NCBI RefSeq assembly: GCF_001443045.1
Contig: NZ_LKPJ01000002.1
Coordinates: forward strand, 203,236 to 267,235
Reading direction: 5' to 3'
From: Burkholderia ambifaria
GTDB taxonomy: Bacteria > Pseudomonadota > Gammaproteobacteria > Burkholderiales > Burkholderiaceae
Length of the DNA: 64,000 bases
Part shown: piece after piece, positions 7,186 through 18,314 of the stretch
Position numbering within the stretch: the first letter of the stretch is position 1
Layout of the letters: the number at the start of each line of letters is the position of its first letter
Made by a program: the position numbers and the translations under genes
Notes under the pieces: model-generated
The model's database searches: none
What the model was told of the DNA's origin: nothing
Seen by the model: only the letters and a program-made list of their open reading frames with translations

Positions 7186-8088
7186 ATGAACGTTACGCTG
7201 CGCCAGCTTCGCGTATTCATCGAAGTCGCGCGGCTCAGGAGCTTCAGTCGCGCGGGCGACGAGATCGGACTCACGCAGTCCGCGGTCAGCCGTTGCGTGC
7301 GTGAGCTCGAGGCCGAACTCGGGCTGAAGCTGATCGACCGGACGACGCGCGACGTACAGTTGACCGACGTCGGGGCGAACCTGATCGCGAGCGTGTCCCG
7401 ACTGATCGACGATCTCGACGACACGTTGCGCGAGATTCGCGAGATCGGCGAGCAGCGGCGGGGGCGCGTGATCGTTGCCGCGAGCCCGACGATCGCGTGC
7501 CGGCTGATGCCGCGCGTCGTCGCGTCGTCCGAGCGCCAGTTCCCGTTCGTCACGCTCGGCCTGCGCGACGACGTGCAGAGCGACGTGCTGCGCAAGGTGA
7601 AGTCGAGCGAGGTCGATTTCGGCGTCGTCATCGGGCCGCTCGCCGTCGCCGATCTCGTGTGCGAACCGTTGATGACCGACTCGTTCTGCCTGGTCGCGCG
7701 CGCCGATCATCCGCTTGCGGCGCGGGCGGAGGTGCCATGGACGGCACTCGACGGCGAGCGTCTCGTGCTGCTCGATCATGCGTCCGGAAGCCGGCCGCTG
7801 ATCGACGCTGCGCTGGCCGCCCATCGGGTGAATGCGACGGTCATGCAGGAACTCGGGCATTCGGCGACCGTATTCGGGCTCGTCGAGGCCGGTGTCGGCG
7901 TGAGCGTGCAGCCGTGGCTATCTCTGCCGCTGCCGGCCGGATCGACGCTGGTCGCGCGGCCACTGACGCCCCGTACCGAGCGTACCGTCGAACTGGTGCG
8001 CCGCCGCGACCGGTCGCTGTCGCCGGCCGCGCAGGCGATCTGGGAGCTTGTGCGCCAGATGCCGGCACGGGCGGAGGATCTCGACTGA
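7186..8088 (+). CDS. LysR-family transcriptional regulator
   Basis: 300 residues. The N-terminal winged helix-turn-helix spans about residues 3-62 (LRQLRVFIEVARLRSFSRAGDEIGLTQSAVS and LIDRTTRDVQLTDVG), followed by the linker helix and a periplasmic-binding-like effector domain (about 92-295). The start ATG follows GAGGTGAGGGG. Its partner is probably the aminotransferase gene 64 bases downstream, in the same direction. The ligand cannot be read from sequence, but an amino acid is reasonable. Confidence 0.9.
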   Translation: MNVTLRQLRVFIEVARLRSFSRAGDEIGLTQSAVSRCVRELEAELGLKLIDRTTRDVQLTDVGANLIASVSRLIDDLDDTLREIREIGEQRRGRVIVAASPTIACRLMPRVVASSERQFPFVTLGLRDDVQSDVLRKVKSSEVDFGVVIGPLAVADLVCEPLMTDSFCLVARADHPLAARAEVPWTALDGERLVLLDHASGSRPLIDAALAAHRVNATVMQELGHSATVFGLVEAGVGVSVQPWLSLPLPAGSTLVARPLTPRTERTVELVRRRDRSLSPAAQAIWELVRQMPARAEDLD

Positions 8089-8152
8089 GGGTGCGAATCC
8101 ACCGCGCACGCCGGTACACTAGGCGGACCGTGTTCCTCAGTGGCGATTCTCG

Positions 8153-9355
8153 ATGAGGCATTTCGCAGAGGTCGGCCCGGCGACGGGCGAGCCGGCGGCA
8201 CGCAGCGCAGTCCATGCGCTGCGTCCGTCACTGATCAGGGAAGTGGTGAACGCCGGCTTCGGCGTGCCCGACGTGCTGCCGTTCTGGTTCGGCGAATCCG
8301 ATCGGGTGACGCCTACATTCATTCGTGACGCAGCCGCGGCGGCGCTGCGCGACGGCGCAACCTTCTATACGCACAACCTCGGCACGGTCCCGCTGCGCGA
8401 CGCGATCGCGGACTACGTGAGCGTGCGGCACGGCGCGACGGCGGCCGAGACGATTGCCGTGACGAGTTCGGGCGTGAGCGCGCTGATGCTCGCTGCGCAA
8501 CTACTGGTCGGTCCGGGCGATCGCGTCGTCGCGGTCACGCCGCTCTGGCCGAACCTCGTCGAAATTCCGAAGATCCTCGGTGCGCAGGTCGAATGCGTAC
8601 CGCTCGGCCATGGCGACGCGGGCTGGCGGCTCGACGTCGACCGGCTGCTCGCGGCACTGACGCCCGACACGCGGATGCTGTTCGTCAACTCGCCGAACAA
8701 TCCGACCGGCTGGACGATGTCCCGCGACGACCAGCAGGCCGTACTCGCGCATTGCCGACGTCACGGCATATGGGTGGTCGCCGACGAGGTGTACGAGCGG
8801 CTCGCGTTCGGCGCGGCCGGTGCGTCGTCGTTCCTCGACATCGCATCGCGCGACGAGCGGGTGATCGTCGTGAATTCGTTCTCGAAGGCCTGGGCGACGA
8901 CGGGCTGGCGGCTCGGATGGCTGGTCGCGCCAGCGGCGGTCATGGGCGACCTGTCGAAGCTGGTCGAATACAACACGTCGTGCGCGCCGGGTTTCATCCA
9001 GTCCGCGGGCGAAGTCGCGCTGCGCGACGGCGAACCGTTCGTGAAGTCGTTCGTCACGGCGCTGCGCGGCGCGCGTGATCATCTGGTCGCCGCACTGCAC
9101 ACGCTGCCGGGCGTCGACGTGCCGCCTCCGCCGGGCGCGATGTACCTGTTCCTGCGCTTGCCGGGCGCGGACGACAGCTTCGCGTTCTGCAAGTCGCTGG
9201 TGCGCGAGGCAGGGCTGGGACTGGCGCCGGGGCGCGCGTTTGGCCCGGAGGGCGAAGGGTTCGTGCGCTGGTGTTACGCATGCGATCCGGTGCGGCTCGA
9301 TGCGGGCGTCGAGCGCTTGCGCCATTTCCTCGCTCGCGGCGCGTGCCTGCGCTGA
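8153..9355 (+). CDS. Class I/II pyridoxal-phosphate aminotransferase
   Basis: 400 residues, the usual length for fold-type I aspartate aminotransferase relatives. Landmarks are VNSPNNPTGW (substrate/PLP ring contacts), VVADEVYERLAFG, the PLP lysine in NSFSKAWATTGWRLGW at about residue 244, and an Arg-containing RWCYACDP near the C-terminus that would bind the substrate carboxylate. It is cytoplasmic. It lies directly after a LysR gene and is probably regulated by it. The amino donor is not identifiable. Confidence 0.88.
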   Translation: MRHFAEVGPATGEPAARSAVHALRPSLIREVVNAGFGVPDVLPFWFGESDRVTPTFIRDAAAAALRDGATFYTHNLGTVPLRDAIADYVSVRHGATAAETIAVTSSGVSALMLAAQLLVGPGDRVVAVTPLWPNLVEIPKILGAQVECVPLGHGDAGWRLDVDRLLAALTPDTRMLFVNSPNNPTGWTMSRDDQQAVLAHCRRHGIWVVADEVYERLAFGAAGASSFLDIASRDERVIVVNSFSKAWATTGWRLGWLVAPAAVMGDLSKLVEYNTSCAPGFIQSAGEVALRDGEPFVKSFVTALRGARDHLVAALHTLPGVDVPPPPGAMYLFLRLPGADDSFAFCKSLVREAGLGLAPGRAFGPEGEGFVRWCYACDPVRLDAGVERLRHFLARGACLR

Positions 9356-9627
9356 AGCGGGGACGGAGCGCCCGAGGCGTGCTGACGGCGAGCCGTTCGG
9401 CGAATCTTTACGCACCGGGCGATTTTGCGTAATATGGCGCTCAGTCACGCGGTTCCGTCGTTGAGCCGTGCTGTTCCGTCCGGTTTGGGCCTGGCTTGAA
9501 GTTGGTTCGCCGCCCCCGGTTCGTGCTCCCATCAATATGACCGATCAGAATCGGGCGAGCGCGTCTTCCGTTCCTTTCGTCTGTTTGTTGATCCGGTTCG
9601 TTTGACCACAGGGTCTGGCCTAGCTGC

Positions 9628-10638
9628 ATGAATACCCAAGAGGCGAAGATCGTCCTCGAGACTGCTTTGATCTGCGCGCAGGAACCGCTGAAGCTCGGCG
9701 ATTTGCGCAAGCTCTTTGCCGACGGCGTGTCGGCTGACACGGTCCGCACGTTGCTCGAAGATCTGAAACAGGATTGGTCCGGCCGCGGCGTCGAACTGGT
9801 GGCGCTGGCAACCGGATGGCGCTTTCAGAGCAAGCCGGCGATGCGTCACTTTCTGGATCGACTGCATCCCGAGAAGCCGCCGAAATATTCGCGCGCGGTG
9901 CTCGAAACGCTCGCGATCATCGCGTATCGGCAACCCGTCACGCGCGGCGACATCGAAGAGATTCGCGGCGTCACGGTCAATACGCAGGTGGTCAAGCAGC
10001 TCGAGGATCGAGGCTGGATCGAGGTGATCGGGCATCGCGACGTGCCGGGACGTCCGGCGCTGTACGCGACGACCAAGCAGTTCCTCGACGATCTCGGCCT
10101 GAAGGCGCTCGACGACCTGCCCGCGCTCGAGGAGCCCGCCGCGAACATCGAGGCCGCGCTGCTCGCGCAGCAGGCGATGGACTTCGACGGCGATGCGCCG
10201 GCGGCGGAAGCGGTGCCGGACGCTGGCGAAGCGGCGACCGACGAGCCATACGAATTGCCGGGCGACGCAGCGACGGACATCGCGTCGACGCAGGAAATGC
10301 CGAACCGCGATACGCTGGAAGCTGATCGCGTTCAAGCCGAACAGGGCGGCGCCGAAGCAGCGCCGGCCGGCGGGCCATCCGAGCCGCTGCATGCGGAATG
10401 GAACGAGGAAGATCGCAAGCCGGCCGCCGACGCGGTTGCCGGAGACGGAGCGGAAGCGGCCGGCGAGATGCCGGGCGAGGCTGGCCAGGCCGACGCCTCA
10501 CGCTCCCGTCCCGCGGACGGCGAGATGCTGGACGATACGTCTGACAGTCTTGCCGACGCCGTACGCAGTGCCAGCGCGCCCATCGGCGCCGACGCGCTGC
10601 CGGACGACGAAGCAGAACCCGAACAGCGCCGCGCCTGA
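9628..10638 (+). CDS. scpB: Segregation and condensation protein ScpB
   Basis: 336 residues. The first ~185 residues are a typical ScpB double winged helix ([79 protein letters not shown]). ScpB dimers bind ScpA and the SMC ATPase to condense and segregate the chromosome. From about residue 190 there is a long Ala/Glu/Asp-rich, probably disordered extension that is not part of the core family. The gene stands 61 bases ahead of rluB and is likely cotranscribed. Confidence 0.93.
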   Translation: MNTQEAKIVLETALICAQEPLKLGDLRKLFADGVSADTVRTLLEDLKQDWSGRGVELVALATGWRFQSKPAMRHFLDRLHPEKPPKYSRAVLETLAIIAYRQPVTRGDIEEIRGVTVNTQVVKQLEDRGWIEVIGHRDVPGRPALYATTKQFLDDLGLKALDDLPALEEPAANIEAALLAQQAMDFDGDAPAAEAVPDAGEAATDEPYELPGDAATDIASTQEMPNRDTLEADRVQAEQGGAEAAPAGGPSEPLHAEWNEEDRKPAADAVAGDGAEAAGEMPGEAGQADASRSRPADGEMLDDTSDSLADAVRSASAPIGADALPDDEAEPEQRRA

Positions 10639-10698
10639 TCGCGGCCGACTTCTTGCCGCGCCCGCGCCGGGCGCGAGACCTGACATTTTGAGGTTGTT

Positions 10699-12411
10699 TT
10701 GACAGATATCCACGATATTGAATCGTCCGCGCCTGCCGTGCAGGCCGCGCGTGCCGACGATGCGCCGGAGCAGGACGCTCCGGCCGCGGGTGGTGACGAG
10801 CGTCCCCGCCGCGGCTTGCGGCGCGGCCCGCGCAGCCTGATCGCGCGTCGCCGCGCGGCGGCCAAGTCGAAGGGCGCCGATGGCGAGTCGCAGGGCGGCG
10901 AAGGCGCGGACGCGCAGCCGGCCGAGGCCGCGGAAGCGCAACCCACCGCACGCGCGCCACGCAAGGAAGGCGCGGCCAAGGGCGGCCGCAAGCCGGCCGG
11001 CAAGCGTGAAGGTACAGCCAAGGGTGCCCAGGGCGGGCAAGGCGGCCAGGGGCGGCGCGGTTCGCCGAAGGGTGAAGGCGGCGCGGCGAAGGCCGATGGC
11101 GATGCGGCATCGCAGGACGATCTGTTCGCCTATGTGACGTCGCCGGCCTTCGACGCGGACAACTCGGCGGGCGGCAGCGGCGTACGTGCGCCGATGTTGC
11201 GCCGCGGCCGCAGTCAGCCGACGAACAAGCGCGTGCTGTCGCCGGACGATGACGCGCCGAAGCTCCACAAGGTGCTCGCGGAAGCCGGCATGGGCTCGCG
11301 TCGCGAAATGGAAGAGCTGATCGTCGCCGGCCGTGTGTCGGTGAACGGCGAGCCTGCGCACATCGGCCAGCGCATCATGCCGACCGACCAGGTTCGTATC
11401 AACGGCAAGCCGGTCAAGCGCAAGCTGCCGAACAAGCCGCCGCGCGTGCTGCTGTACCACAAGCCGACGGGCGAAATCGTCAGCCATGCGGACCCGGAAG
11501 GTCGTCCGTCGGTGTTCGACCGCCTGCCGCCGATGAAGACGGCGAAATGGCTCGCGGTGGGCCGCCTCGACTTCAACACCGAAGGTCTGCTGATGCTGAC
11601 CACGTCGGGCGATCTCGCAAACCGCTTCATGCATCCGCGTTACAGCGTCGAGCGCGAGTACGCGGTGCGCGTTGTCGGCGAGCTGTCCGAAGGGATGCGG
11701 CAGAAGCTGTTGCATGGCGTCGAGCTCGACGACGGCCCGGCGAACTTCCTGCGTATCCGCGACGGCGGCGGCGAAGGCACGAACCACTGGTATCACGTTG
11801 CGCTGGCCGAAGGCCGCAACCGCGAAGTGCGCCGGATGTTCGAGGCGGCCGGCCTGATGGTGAGTCGCTTGATCCGTACGCGCCACGGCCCGATCCCGCT
11901 GCCGCGCGGCCTGAAGCGCGGTCGTTGGGAGGAGCTCGACGAGGCGCAGGTGCGCAAGCTGATGGCGACGGTTGGCCTGAAGGCGCCGTCCGAGGAGAAG
12001 GGCAAGCGCGGTGGCGGTGGGCAGGCCGAGCGCCGCCAGCCGGATCCGATGCAGACGTCGATGGGTTTCATCGGCCGTGAGCCGGTGCTGACGACGCATG
12101 GCCAGCTCGACCAGCCGCGTCGCGGCGGTGGCCGGCGCGGTGCCCCTGGCCTGCCGGGCCTGAGCGGCTACGGCAGCCTGCCGGTTTCGCCGTCGGGCTA
12201 TGGCAATCGTTCGGGCGGTCGCGATGTCGACGGCAATCGTGCGTCGTATGGCGCTGGTCCGAAGCGCGAAGGTGCTGCGGGCGGCAAGCGAGGTGGCAAC
12301 AAGGGCGGCAACCGCAATCCCAACGGCAATCGCGCGGAAGGCGCCGGCAACGGCGGTGGTGGCGCACGCGGCGGCCAGCGTCCGCAACGCAATCGCTCGC
12401 GCGGCCGTTGA
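10699..12411 (+). CDS. rluB: 23S rRNA pseudouridine synthase RluB with long low-complexity tails
   Basis: 570 residues, about twice the E. coli enzyme. Start is a TTG with GAGG five bases upstream. Residues 1-185 are a basic Ala/Gly/Lys-rich region; an S4 RNA-binding domain follows ([26 protein letters not shown]), then the RsuA/RluB-type catalytic domain with the Asp motif [11 protein letters not shown] near residue 290. From about 430 onward the tail is Gly/Arg/Asn-rich. It should convert U2605 (E. coli numbering) in 23S rRNA to pseudouridine. The tails resemble RNA-binding RGG-like regions. Confidence 0.9.
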   Translation: MTDIHDIESSAPAVQAARADDAPEQDAPAAGGDERPRRGLRRGPRSLIARRRAAAKSKGADGESQGGEGADAQPAEAAEAQPTARAPRKEGAAKGGRKPAGKREGTAKGAQGGQGGQGRRGSPKGEGGAAKADGDAASQDDLFAYVTSPAFDADNSAGGSGVRAPMLRRGRSQPTNKRVLSPDDDAPKLHKVLAEAGMGSRREMEELIVAGRVSVNGEPAHIGQRIMPTDQVRINGKPVKRKLPNKPPRVLLYHKPTGEIVSHADPEGRPSVFDRLPPMKTAKWLAVGRLDFNTEGLLMLTTSGDLANRFMHPRYSVEREYAVRVVGELSEGMRQKLLHGVELDDGPANFLRIRDGGGEGTNHWYHVALAEGRNREVRRMFEAAGLMVSRLIRTRHGPIPLPRGLKRGRWEELDEAQVRKLMATVGLKAPSEEKGKRGGGGQAERRQPDPMQTSMGFIGREPVLTTHGQLDQPRRGGGRRGAPGLPGLSGYGSLPVSPSGYGNRSGGRDVDGNRASYGAGPKREGAAGGKRGGNKGGNRNPNGNRAEGAGNGGGGARGGQRPQRNRSRGR

Positions 12412-12626
12412 GCGTTTCTGGCGTACGGCGGTGCAAGCCGCCGGTGTGCCGACGAGACTGGCGTGAATCTGGTTGGGTCGGCATCTCGCCTTATGCGGTT
12501 TGCTTTCGACTGCATATTTTTGACTGCATATATATTGCGCTGCCGGATTGTGCCGCCAGGTCGGACAGTCCGGTTTCGCATTTTTGGTCGGTAAAGGCGG
12601 GCTGGACGCTGCTTTTACCGGCTGGC
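12412..12626. other. Intergenic spacer after rluB
   Basis: No gene or clear terminator is visible between the rluB stop and the promoter at 12627. The short open frames here have no ribosome sites. Confidence 0.4.
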
Positions 12627-12655
12627 TTGGCGTTTGCGCCAAAAATCGCTATAAT
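12627..12655 (+). promoter_or_regulatory. Sigma-70 promoter of the rimP operon leader
   Basis: TTGGCG (12627-12632) and a perfect TATAAT (12650-12655) are separated by 17 bases, the optimal spacing. Transcription should begin near 12662, giving a leader of about 180 bases before rimP. Confidence 0.7.
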
Positions 12656-12661
12656 CGCGGA

Positions 12662-12740
12662 GTCGCTGGGCGTACGGATTCAATGTGCGGCTCAGGTGCG
12701 ACCACCAGTAAGAAGATGGGCGTTCCGCCCATTTTTTTTT
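12662..12740 (+). ncRNA. Short terminated leader RNA upstream of rimP-nusA-infB (candidate attenuator)
   Basis: Between the promoter and rimP is a ~75-base segment that ends in a complete intrinsic terminator 100 bases before the rimP start. Since no gene ends here, the terminator should act on operon transcripts and set read-through. In enterobacteria a comparable leader before rimP-nusA is controlled by NusA itself; the same logic here is inference. The segment also carries a 20-codon frame ending inside the T run, without a ribosome site. Confidence 0.5.
12716..12740 (+). terminator. Intrinsic terminator in the rimP leader
   Basis: Stem ATGGGCG / CGCCCAT with a TTC loop runs into nine T residues. 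It precedes the rimP operon rather than following a gene. Confidence 0.85.
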
Positions 12741-12842
12741 GCTGAAACGGTTAGGCATCTCGGGTAGCGCTTCCTGCGCCGGCTAAGGCGCGCGCCCGCG
12801 GGTGAATCGCGAGCGGCGGGCGCGAACACCTGAGAGGACACT

Positions 12843-13301
12843 GTGCAACTGACGGAACTGATAGAAACCACGGTCACCGGGCTCGGCTACGAGCTGGTGG
12901 ATCTCGAGCGCACCGGGCGCGGCATGCTTTGCATCTATATCGATCAGCCTGCCGGCATCTCGCTCGAAGATTGCGAAAAGGTCACGCGTCAGCTCCAGCA
13001 CGTCTTGACGGTCGAAAACATCGATTACGAACGGCTCGAAGTCTCGTCCCCGGGGCTCGACCGCCCGTTGAAGAAGCTGGCCGACTTCGAGCGCTTCGCC
13101 GGCAGCGAAGTTTCCGTGACCTTGAAAAAGCCGCTGGACGGGCGCAAGACGTACCGGGGCATTCTGCACGCGCCGAATGGCGAAACGATCGGTTTGGAAT
13201 TTGAGAGGAAGAAGGGCGAGGCGGCCATGCTGGATTTCACGCTGGCCGATATCGACAAAGCCCGCCTGATTCCGCAAGTTGACTTTAGGAGCCGCAAATA
13301 A
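12843..13301 (+). CDS. rimP: Ribosome maturation factor RimP
   Basis: 152 residues from a GTG start preceded by GAGAGGACA. It has the RimP N-terminal alpha/beta domain ([59 protein letters not shown]) and the C-terminal SH3-like domain (from about residue 90). RimP is needed for 30S subunit maturation. Its stop codon overlaps the nusA start (TAATG), so translation is coupled and it is the first gene of the operon. Confidence 0.95.
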   Translation: MQLTELIETTVTGLGYELVDLERTGRGMLCIYIDQPAGISLEDCEKVTRQLQHVLTVENIDYERLEVSSPGLDRPLKKLADFERFAGSEVSVTLKKPLDGRKTYRGILHAPNGETIGLEFERKKGEAAMLDFTLADIDKARLIPQVDFRSRK

Positions 13302-14776
13302 TGAGTCGCGAAGTGTTGATGCTGGTGGATGCGCTGGCGCGCGAGAAAAACGTCGACAAGGATGTGGTGCTGGGCGCCCTCGAGGCTGCGCTCGCGTCCG
13401 CTTCCAAGAAGCTGTTCGACGAAGGCGCCGAAATCCGCGTCCATATCGATCGCGAAAGCGGCGAGCACGAAACCTTCCGTCGCTGGCTCGTCGTGCCCGA
13501 TGAGGCGGGCTTGCAGGAGCCGGATCGCGAGATCCTGCTGTTCGAAGCACGTGAACAGAAGCCCGGCGTCGAAGTCGGCGAATTCATCGAGGAGCCGGTG
13601 CCGTCGATCGAGTTCGGCCGTATCGGCGCGCAGGCTGCCAAGCAGGTGATCCTGCAGAAGGTGCGCGATGCCGAGCGCGAACAGATCCTGAACGACTATC
13701 TCGAGCGCGGCGAAAAGATCATGACGGGCACGGTGAAGCGCCTCGACAAGGGCAACTTCATCGTCGAATCGGGCCGTGTCGAAGCGCTGCTGCGCCGCGA
13801 CCAACTGATCCCGAAGGAAAACCTGCGCGTGGGCGATCGCGTGCGTGCGTACATCGCGAAGGTCGACCGCACCGCGCGCGGCCCGCAGATCGAGCTCTCG
13901 CGCACGGCGCCCGAGTTCCTGATGAAGCTGTTCGAGATGGAAGTGCCGGAAATCGAGCAGGGCCTGCTCGAAATCAAGGCAGCCGCTCGCGATCCGGGCG
14001 TGCGCGCGAAGATCGGCGTGATTGCCTACGACAAGCGGATCGATCCGATCGGCACCTGCGTCGGCATCCGCGGTTCCCGCGTGCAGGCCGTGCGCAACGA
14101 GCTCGGTGGCGAAAACATCGACATCGTGCTATGGTCGGAGGATCCCGCCCAGTTCGTGATCGGCGCGCTCGCGCCGGCAGCCGTCCAGTCGATCGTCGTC
14201 GATGAAGAAAAGCACTCGATGGACGTCGTCGTCGACGAGAACGAGCTGGCTGTCGCGATCGGCCGCAGCGGTCAGAACGTTCGCCTTGCCGGCGAACTGA
14301 CCGGCTGGCAGATCAACATCATGACGCCGGACGAATCCGCCCTGAAGCAGGGTGAAGAGCGCGACCGACTGCGTGCGCTGTTCATGGCGCGTCTCGATGT
14401 CGACGAAGAAGTTGCCGACATCCTGATCGACGAAGGCTTCACGAGTCTTGAAGAAATCGCTTATGTGCCGCTCAACGAAATGCTCGAAATCGAGGCATTC
14501 GACGAGGATACCGTGCACGAGCTGCGCAACCGCGCCCGCGACGCATTGCTGACGATGGCGATCGCGAATGAAGAAAAGGTCGAGAATGCAGCGCTGGATT
14601 TGAAGGGCCTCGACGGCGTCACGCCGGAGTTGCTCGCGAAGCTGGCCGAACATGGCATGCAGACGCGCGACGATCTCGCCGAGCTGGCTGTGGATGAACT
14701 GGTCGACATGACCGGGATGGAAGAGGATGCCGCTAAGGCGTTGATCATGAAAGCACGTGAACATTGGTTCCAGTGA
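13301..14776 (+). CDS. nusA: Transcription termination/antitermination factor NusA
   Basis: 491 residues, standard for proteobacteria. Order of domains: N-terminal RNA polymerase-binding domain (1-125), S1 domain (about 135-200, [28 protein letters not shown]), KH1 and KH2 (about 205-345, with [18 protein letters not shown] and [15 protein letters not shown]), and two acidic C-terminal helix-hairpin-helix repeats (365-491). It controls pausing, termination and antitermination. The gene overlaps rimP by one base. Confidence 0.96.
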   Translation: MSREVLMLVDALAREKNVDKDVVLGALEAALASASKKLFDEGAEIRVHIDRESGEHETFRRWLVVPDEAGLQEPDREILLFEAREQKPGVEVGEFIEEPVPSIEFGRIGAQAAKQVILQKVRDAEREQILNDYLERGEKIMTGTVKRLDKGNFIVESGRVEALLRRDQLIPKENLRVGDRVRAYIAKVDRTARGPQIELSRTAPEFLMKLFEMEVPEIEQGLLEIKAAARDPGVRAKIGVIAYDKRIDPIGTCVGIRGSRVQAVRNELGGENIDIVLWSEDPAQFVIGALAPAAVQSIVVDEEKHSMDVVVDENELAVAIGRSGQNVRLAGELTGWQINIMTPDESALKQGEERDRLRALFMARLDVDEEVADILIDEGFTSLEEIAYVPLNEMLEIEAFDEDTVHELRNRARDALLTMAIANEEKVENAALDLKGLDGVTPELLAKLAEHGMQTRDDLAELAVDELVDMTGMEEDAAKALIMKAREHWFQ

Positions 14777-14867
14777 GAAATGACCATGGCGCACTGATTT
14801 GATGGCGGCCGTATGGCCTGACCCGATGCTAACAGCAAGGAATCGGTCCTTGCACTAAGAGGAATGA

Positions 14868-17789
14868 ATGGCGAGTAACAACGTAGCCCAATTTGCCGCG
14901 GAACTGAAAATGCCTGCTGGTGTGCTGCTCGAGCAGCTGCAGGCAGCGGGCGTCCAGAAAGCGAGTGAAGACGATGCGCTGTCCGAAGCGGACAAGGCGC
15001 GTCTGCTCGATCATTTGCGCAAGTCGCATGGCGCAACCGACGGCGACAAGCGCAAGATCACGCTGACCCGCAAGCATACGTCGGAGATCAAGCAATCTGA
15101 CGCGACGGGCAAGGCTCGCACCATTCAGGTCGAGGTCCGCAAGAAGCGCACGTTCGTCAAGCGCGACGAAGTGAGCGAGGGTGCGGAACAGGGTCAGGCG
15201 CAGGTCGCCGAAGCGGACGACGACGCAGAACTGAAGCGTCGCGAGGAAGAGGCGCGCCGCGAGGCCGAGCTGCTCGAGAAGCAGGCGCAGGAACTGCGCG
15301 AGCGTCAGGAGCGACTCGAGCGCGAAGAAGCAGAGCGTCGTGCCCGCGAGGAAGCGGCTGAAGCCGAGCGTCGTCGCGCCGAGGAAGAAGCTGCGGCGAA
15401 GCGCGTCGCGGCCGAAGCCGCCGCAGCTCAGCAGGCTGCTGCCCAGCAGGCCGCCGAGGCCAAGCAGGAAGCGGCAGGTGCGCAGTCCGCGCAGGATGAA
15501 GCACGCGCAGCCGCAGAACGTGCGGCACAGCGCGAAGCGGCGAAGAAGGCCGAAGACGCTGCCCGCGAGGCGGCGGACAAGGCGCGCGCCGAGCAGGAAG
15601 AGATCAGCAAGCGTCGCGCGGCGGCAGAAGCCGAAGCACGCGCGATTCGCGAAATGATGAACACGCCGCGCAAGGCAGTGGTCAAGGCAGTCGAGCCGCC
15701 GAAGCCGGTGGAACCGCCGAAGCCGGCTGAAGCGAAGGGCACGCTGCACAAGCCGGCGAAGCCGGCGGGTGCAGGCGCTCAAGCGCGTCCGGCCGTGAAG
15801 AAGCCGGCAGGTGCAGCGCCGGCGACGACGCAGGCTCCGGCAGGTGCGGGCGACCGCAACAAGAAGCCGGGTGGCGGCAAGGGCGGCTGGCAGGACGACG
15901 CGGCCAAGCGCCGCGGCATCAAGACGCGCGGCGATTCGAGCGGCGGCGTCGACCGCGGCTGGCGCGGCGGCCCGAAGGGGCGCGGCCGTCACCAGGACAG
16001 CGCATCGTCGTTCCAGGCGCCGACCGAGCCGATCGTCCGTGAAGTGCACGTGCCGGAAACCGTTTCGGTTGCCGATCTCGCGCACAAGATGTCGATCAAG
16101 GCCTCCGAAGTCATCAAGGTGATGATGAAAATGGGCCAGATGGTCACGATCAACCAGGTGCTGGACCAGGAAACGGCGATGATCGTCGTCGAGGAACTGG
16201 GCCACCGTGCGGTTGCCGCGAAGCTGGACGATCCGGAAGCGCTGCTGGTCGAAGGCGAGACCGGTACCGATGCGGAGCAGCTGCCGCGTCCGCCGGTCGT
16301 CACCGTGATGGGTCACGTCGACCACGGCAAGACCTCGCTGCTCGATCACATCCGCCGCGCGAAGGTTGCAGCGGGTGAAGCGGGCGGCATTACGCAGCAC
16401 ATCGGCGCTTATCACGTCGATACGCCGCGTGGCGTCATCACGTTCCTCGATACGCCGGGTCACGAAGCGTTCACGGCAATGCGTGCACGCGGCGCGAAGG
16501 CGACCGACATCGTGGTGCTGGTGGTGGCAGCTGACGACGGCGTGATGCCGCAGACGAAGGAAGCCATCGCCCACGCGAAGGCGGGTGGCGTGCCGATCGT
16601 CGTCGCGATCAACAAGATCGACAAGCCGGAAGCGAACCCGGATCGCGTCAAGCAGGAACTGGTCACCGAAGGCGTCGTGCCGGAAGAATACGGTGGCGAT
16701 TCGCCGTTCGTGCCGGTGTCGGCCAAGACGGGTGTCGGTATCGACGACCTGCTCGAGAACGTGCTGCTGCAAGCCGAAGTGCTGGAACTGAAGGCACCGG
16801 TCGAAGCGCCGGCGAAGGGCATCGTGATTGAAGCGAAGCTCGACAAGGGCAAAGGCCCGGTCGCGACGATCCTGGTGCAGTCGGGTACGCTGAACCGCGG
16901 CGACATCGTGCTGGCAGGTACGGCTTATGGCCGCGTGCGTGCGATGCTCGACGAGAACGGCAAGCCGACGAAGGAAGCCGGGCCGTCGATCCCGGTCGAA
17001 ATCCAGGGTCTGTCGGAAGTGCCGGGTGCTGGCGAGGAAGTGATCGTGCTGCCGGACGAACGCAAGGCACGCGAGATCGCGCTGTTCCGCCAGGGCAAGT
17101 TCCGCGACGTCAAGCTGGCGAAGCAGCAGGCCGCGAAGCTGGAAAGCATGCTCGAGCAGATGGGCGAAGGCGAAGTGCAGAACCTGCCGCTCATCATCAA
17201 GGCAGACGTGCAGGGTTCGCAGGAAGCGCTCGTGCAGTCGCTGCTCAAGCTGTCGACCGACGAAGTGCGCGTGCAGATCGTGCACAGCGCGGTGGGTGGC
17301 ATCAGCGAAAACGACGTCAACCTGGCAACGGCATCGAAGGCGGTCATCATCGGCTTCAACACGCGTGCGGATGCACAGGCGCGCAAGCTGGCCGAAGCAA
17401 ACGGTATCGACATCCGCTACTACAACATCATCTACGACGCAGTGGATGAGGTGAAGGCCGCGATGTCGGGCATGCTGGCGCCGGAGAAGCGCGAAGTTAT
17501 AACCGGCATGGTCGAGGTACGCCAGGTGTTCAAGGTGCCGAAGGTCGGTACGGTTGCCGGCTGTATGGTCACCGACGGTATCGTCAAGCGCTCGTCGTCG
17601 GTTCGCGTGCTGCGCAACAACGTCGTGATCTTCACGGGCGAACTCGAATCGCTGAAGCGCTTCAAGGACGACGTGAAGGAAGTCAAGCAAGGCTTCGAGT
17701 GCGGTATGTCGGTGAAGAACTTCAACGACGTCATCGAAGGCGACCAGTTCGAAGTCTTCGAAGTGACCGAAGTCGCACGTACGCTGTAA
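14868..17789 (+). CDS. infB: Translation initiation factor IF-2
   Basis: 973 residues. An N-terminal IF2_N domain (1-55) is followed by a very long Glu/Ala/Arg coiled-coil and Pro/Lys/Gly linker (about 60-370), a second IF2_N module, and then the GTPase: G1 GHVDHGKT, G3 DTPGHEAF, G4 NKID, and domains II-IV to the end. It brings fMet-tRNA to the 30S subunit. It lies 91 bases after nusA in the same operon. The linker is long compared with E. coli but usual for this genus. Confidence 0.96.
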   Translation: MASNNVAQFAAELKMPAGVLLEQLQAAGVQKASEDDALSEADKARLLDHLRKSHGATDGDKRKITLTRKHTSEIKQSDATGKARTIQVEVRKKRTFVKRDEVSEGAEQGQAQVAEADDDAELKRREEEARREAELLEKQAQELRERQERLEREEAERRAREEAAEAERRRAEEEAAAKRVAAEAAAAQQAAAQQAAEAKQEAAGAQSAQDEARAAAERAAQREAAKKAEDAAREAADKARAEQEEISKRRAAAEAEARAIREMMNTPRKAVVKAVEPPKPVEPPKPAEAKGTLHKPAKPAGAGAQARPAVKKPAGAAPATTQAPAGAGDRNKKPGGGKGGWQDDAAKRRGIKTRGDSSGGVDRGWRGGPKGRGRHQDSASSFQAPTEPIVREVHVPETVSVADLAHKMSIKASEVIKVMMKMGQMVTINQVLDQETAMIVVEELGHRAVAAKLDDPEALLVEGETGTDAEQLPRPPVVTVMGHVDHGKTSLLDHIRRAKVAAGEAGGITQHIGAYHVDTPRGVITFLDTPGHEAFTAMRARGAKATDIVVLVVAADDGVMPQTKEAIAHAKAGGVPIVVAINKIDKPEANPDRVKQELVTEGVVPEEYGGDSPFVPVSAKTGVGIDDLLENVLLQAEVLELKAPVEAPAKGIVIEAKLDKGKGPVATILVQSGTLNRGDIVLAGTAYGRVRAMLDENGKPTKEAGPSIPVEIQGLSEVPGAGEEVIVLPDERKAREIALFRQGKFRDVKLAKQQAAKLESMLEQMGEGEVQNLPLIIKADVQGSQEALVQSLLKLSTDEVRVQIVHSAVGGISENDVNLATASKAVIIGFNTRADAQARKLAEANGIDIRYYNIIYDAVDEVKAAMSGMLAPEKREVITGMVEVRQVFKVPKVGTVAGCMVTDGIVKRSSSVRVLRNNVVIFTGELESLKRFKDDVKEVKQGFECGMSVKNFNDVIEGDQFEVFEVTEVARTL

Positions 17790-17806
17790 TCATCGCGTAT
17801 CGACTC

Positions 17807-17844
17807 ATGGGGCGGGGCAGGCTTGGGCTTGTCCCGCCCATTTT
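17807..17844 (+). terminator. Hairpin between infB and rbfA, possible partial terminator
   Basis: GGGCGGGGCA and TGTCCCGCCC can pair around a 10-base loop, followed by ATTTTC. The T run is short, so it may reduce rather than stop transcription into rbfA. Confidence 0.45.
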
Positions 17845-17902
17845 CATGGCGGCGTGCTAACGGCTCGCCGCTTTATCCTGATAAACGGATCACGGATCGA
17901 TC

Positions 17903-18301
17903 ATGTCCAGGAAACGTACTTCCCCCAATCGCAACGTTCAGATTGCTGACCAGATTCAGCGCGATCTGTCCGAACTCATCATGCGCGAGGTCAAGGACCC
18001 GCGCATCGGCATCGTGACCATCCAGAGCGTGGAGCTCACGCCGGACTACGCACACGCGAAGGTCTATTTCACGGCGCTCACCGGCGATCCGGACAAGACG
18101 CAGGAAGCGCTGAATCACGCGTCGGGCCACCTGCACAACCTGCTGTTCAAGCGTCTGCACATTCATACGGTGCCGACGCTGCATTTCCATTACGACCAGA
18201 CGATCGAGAAGGCCGTGGAGATGTCGCGCCTGATCAAGGAAGCCAACTCGACGCGCGCGAAGGACGACGACGAAGCCGACGCGCCCGCGAAGGACGATTG
18301 A
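17903..18301 (+). CDS. rbfA: Ribosome-binding factor A
   Basis: 132 residues. The KH-type fold is recognisable from [44 protein letters not shown] and the C-terminal [18 protein letters not shown] segment. It assists 16S rRNA 5'-end maturation in the 30S subunit. An acidic Asp/Lys tail closes the protein. It is 13 bases upstream of truB. Confidence 0.95.
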   Translation: MSRKRTSPNRNVQIADQIQRDLSELIMREVKDPRIGIVTIQSVELTPDYAHAKVYFTALTGDPDKTQEALNHASGHLHNLLFKRLHIHTVPTLHFHYDQTIEKAVEMSRLIKEANSTRAKDDDEADAPAKDD

Positions 18302-18314
18302 GCGCGCGCGCCCT

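Noticed and set aside
12674..12745. 20-codon leader peptide across the rimP-leader terminator
   Set aside because: No ribosome site and no run of regulatory codons; the terminator alone explains the feature.
14829..17690. Very long minus-strand open frame opposite infB (also opposite sucA and sucB)
   Set aside because: These are mirror frames caused by high GC codon bias; they have His/Arg/Leu-rich translations without domains or ribosome sites.
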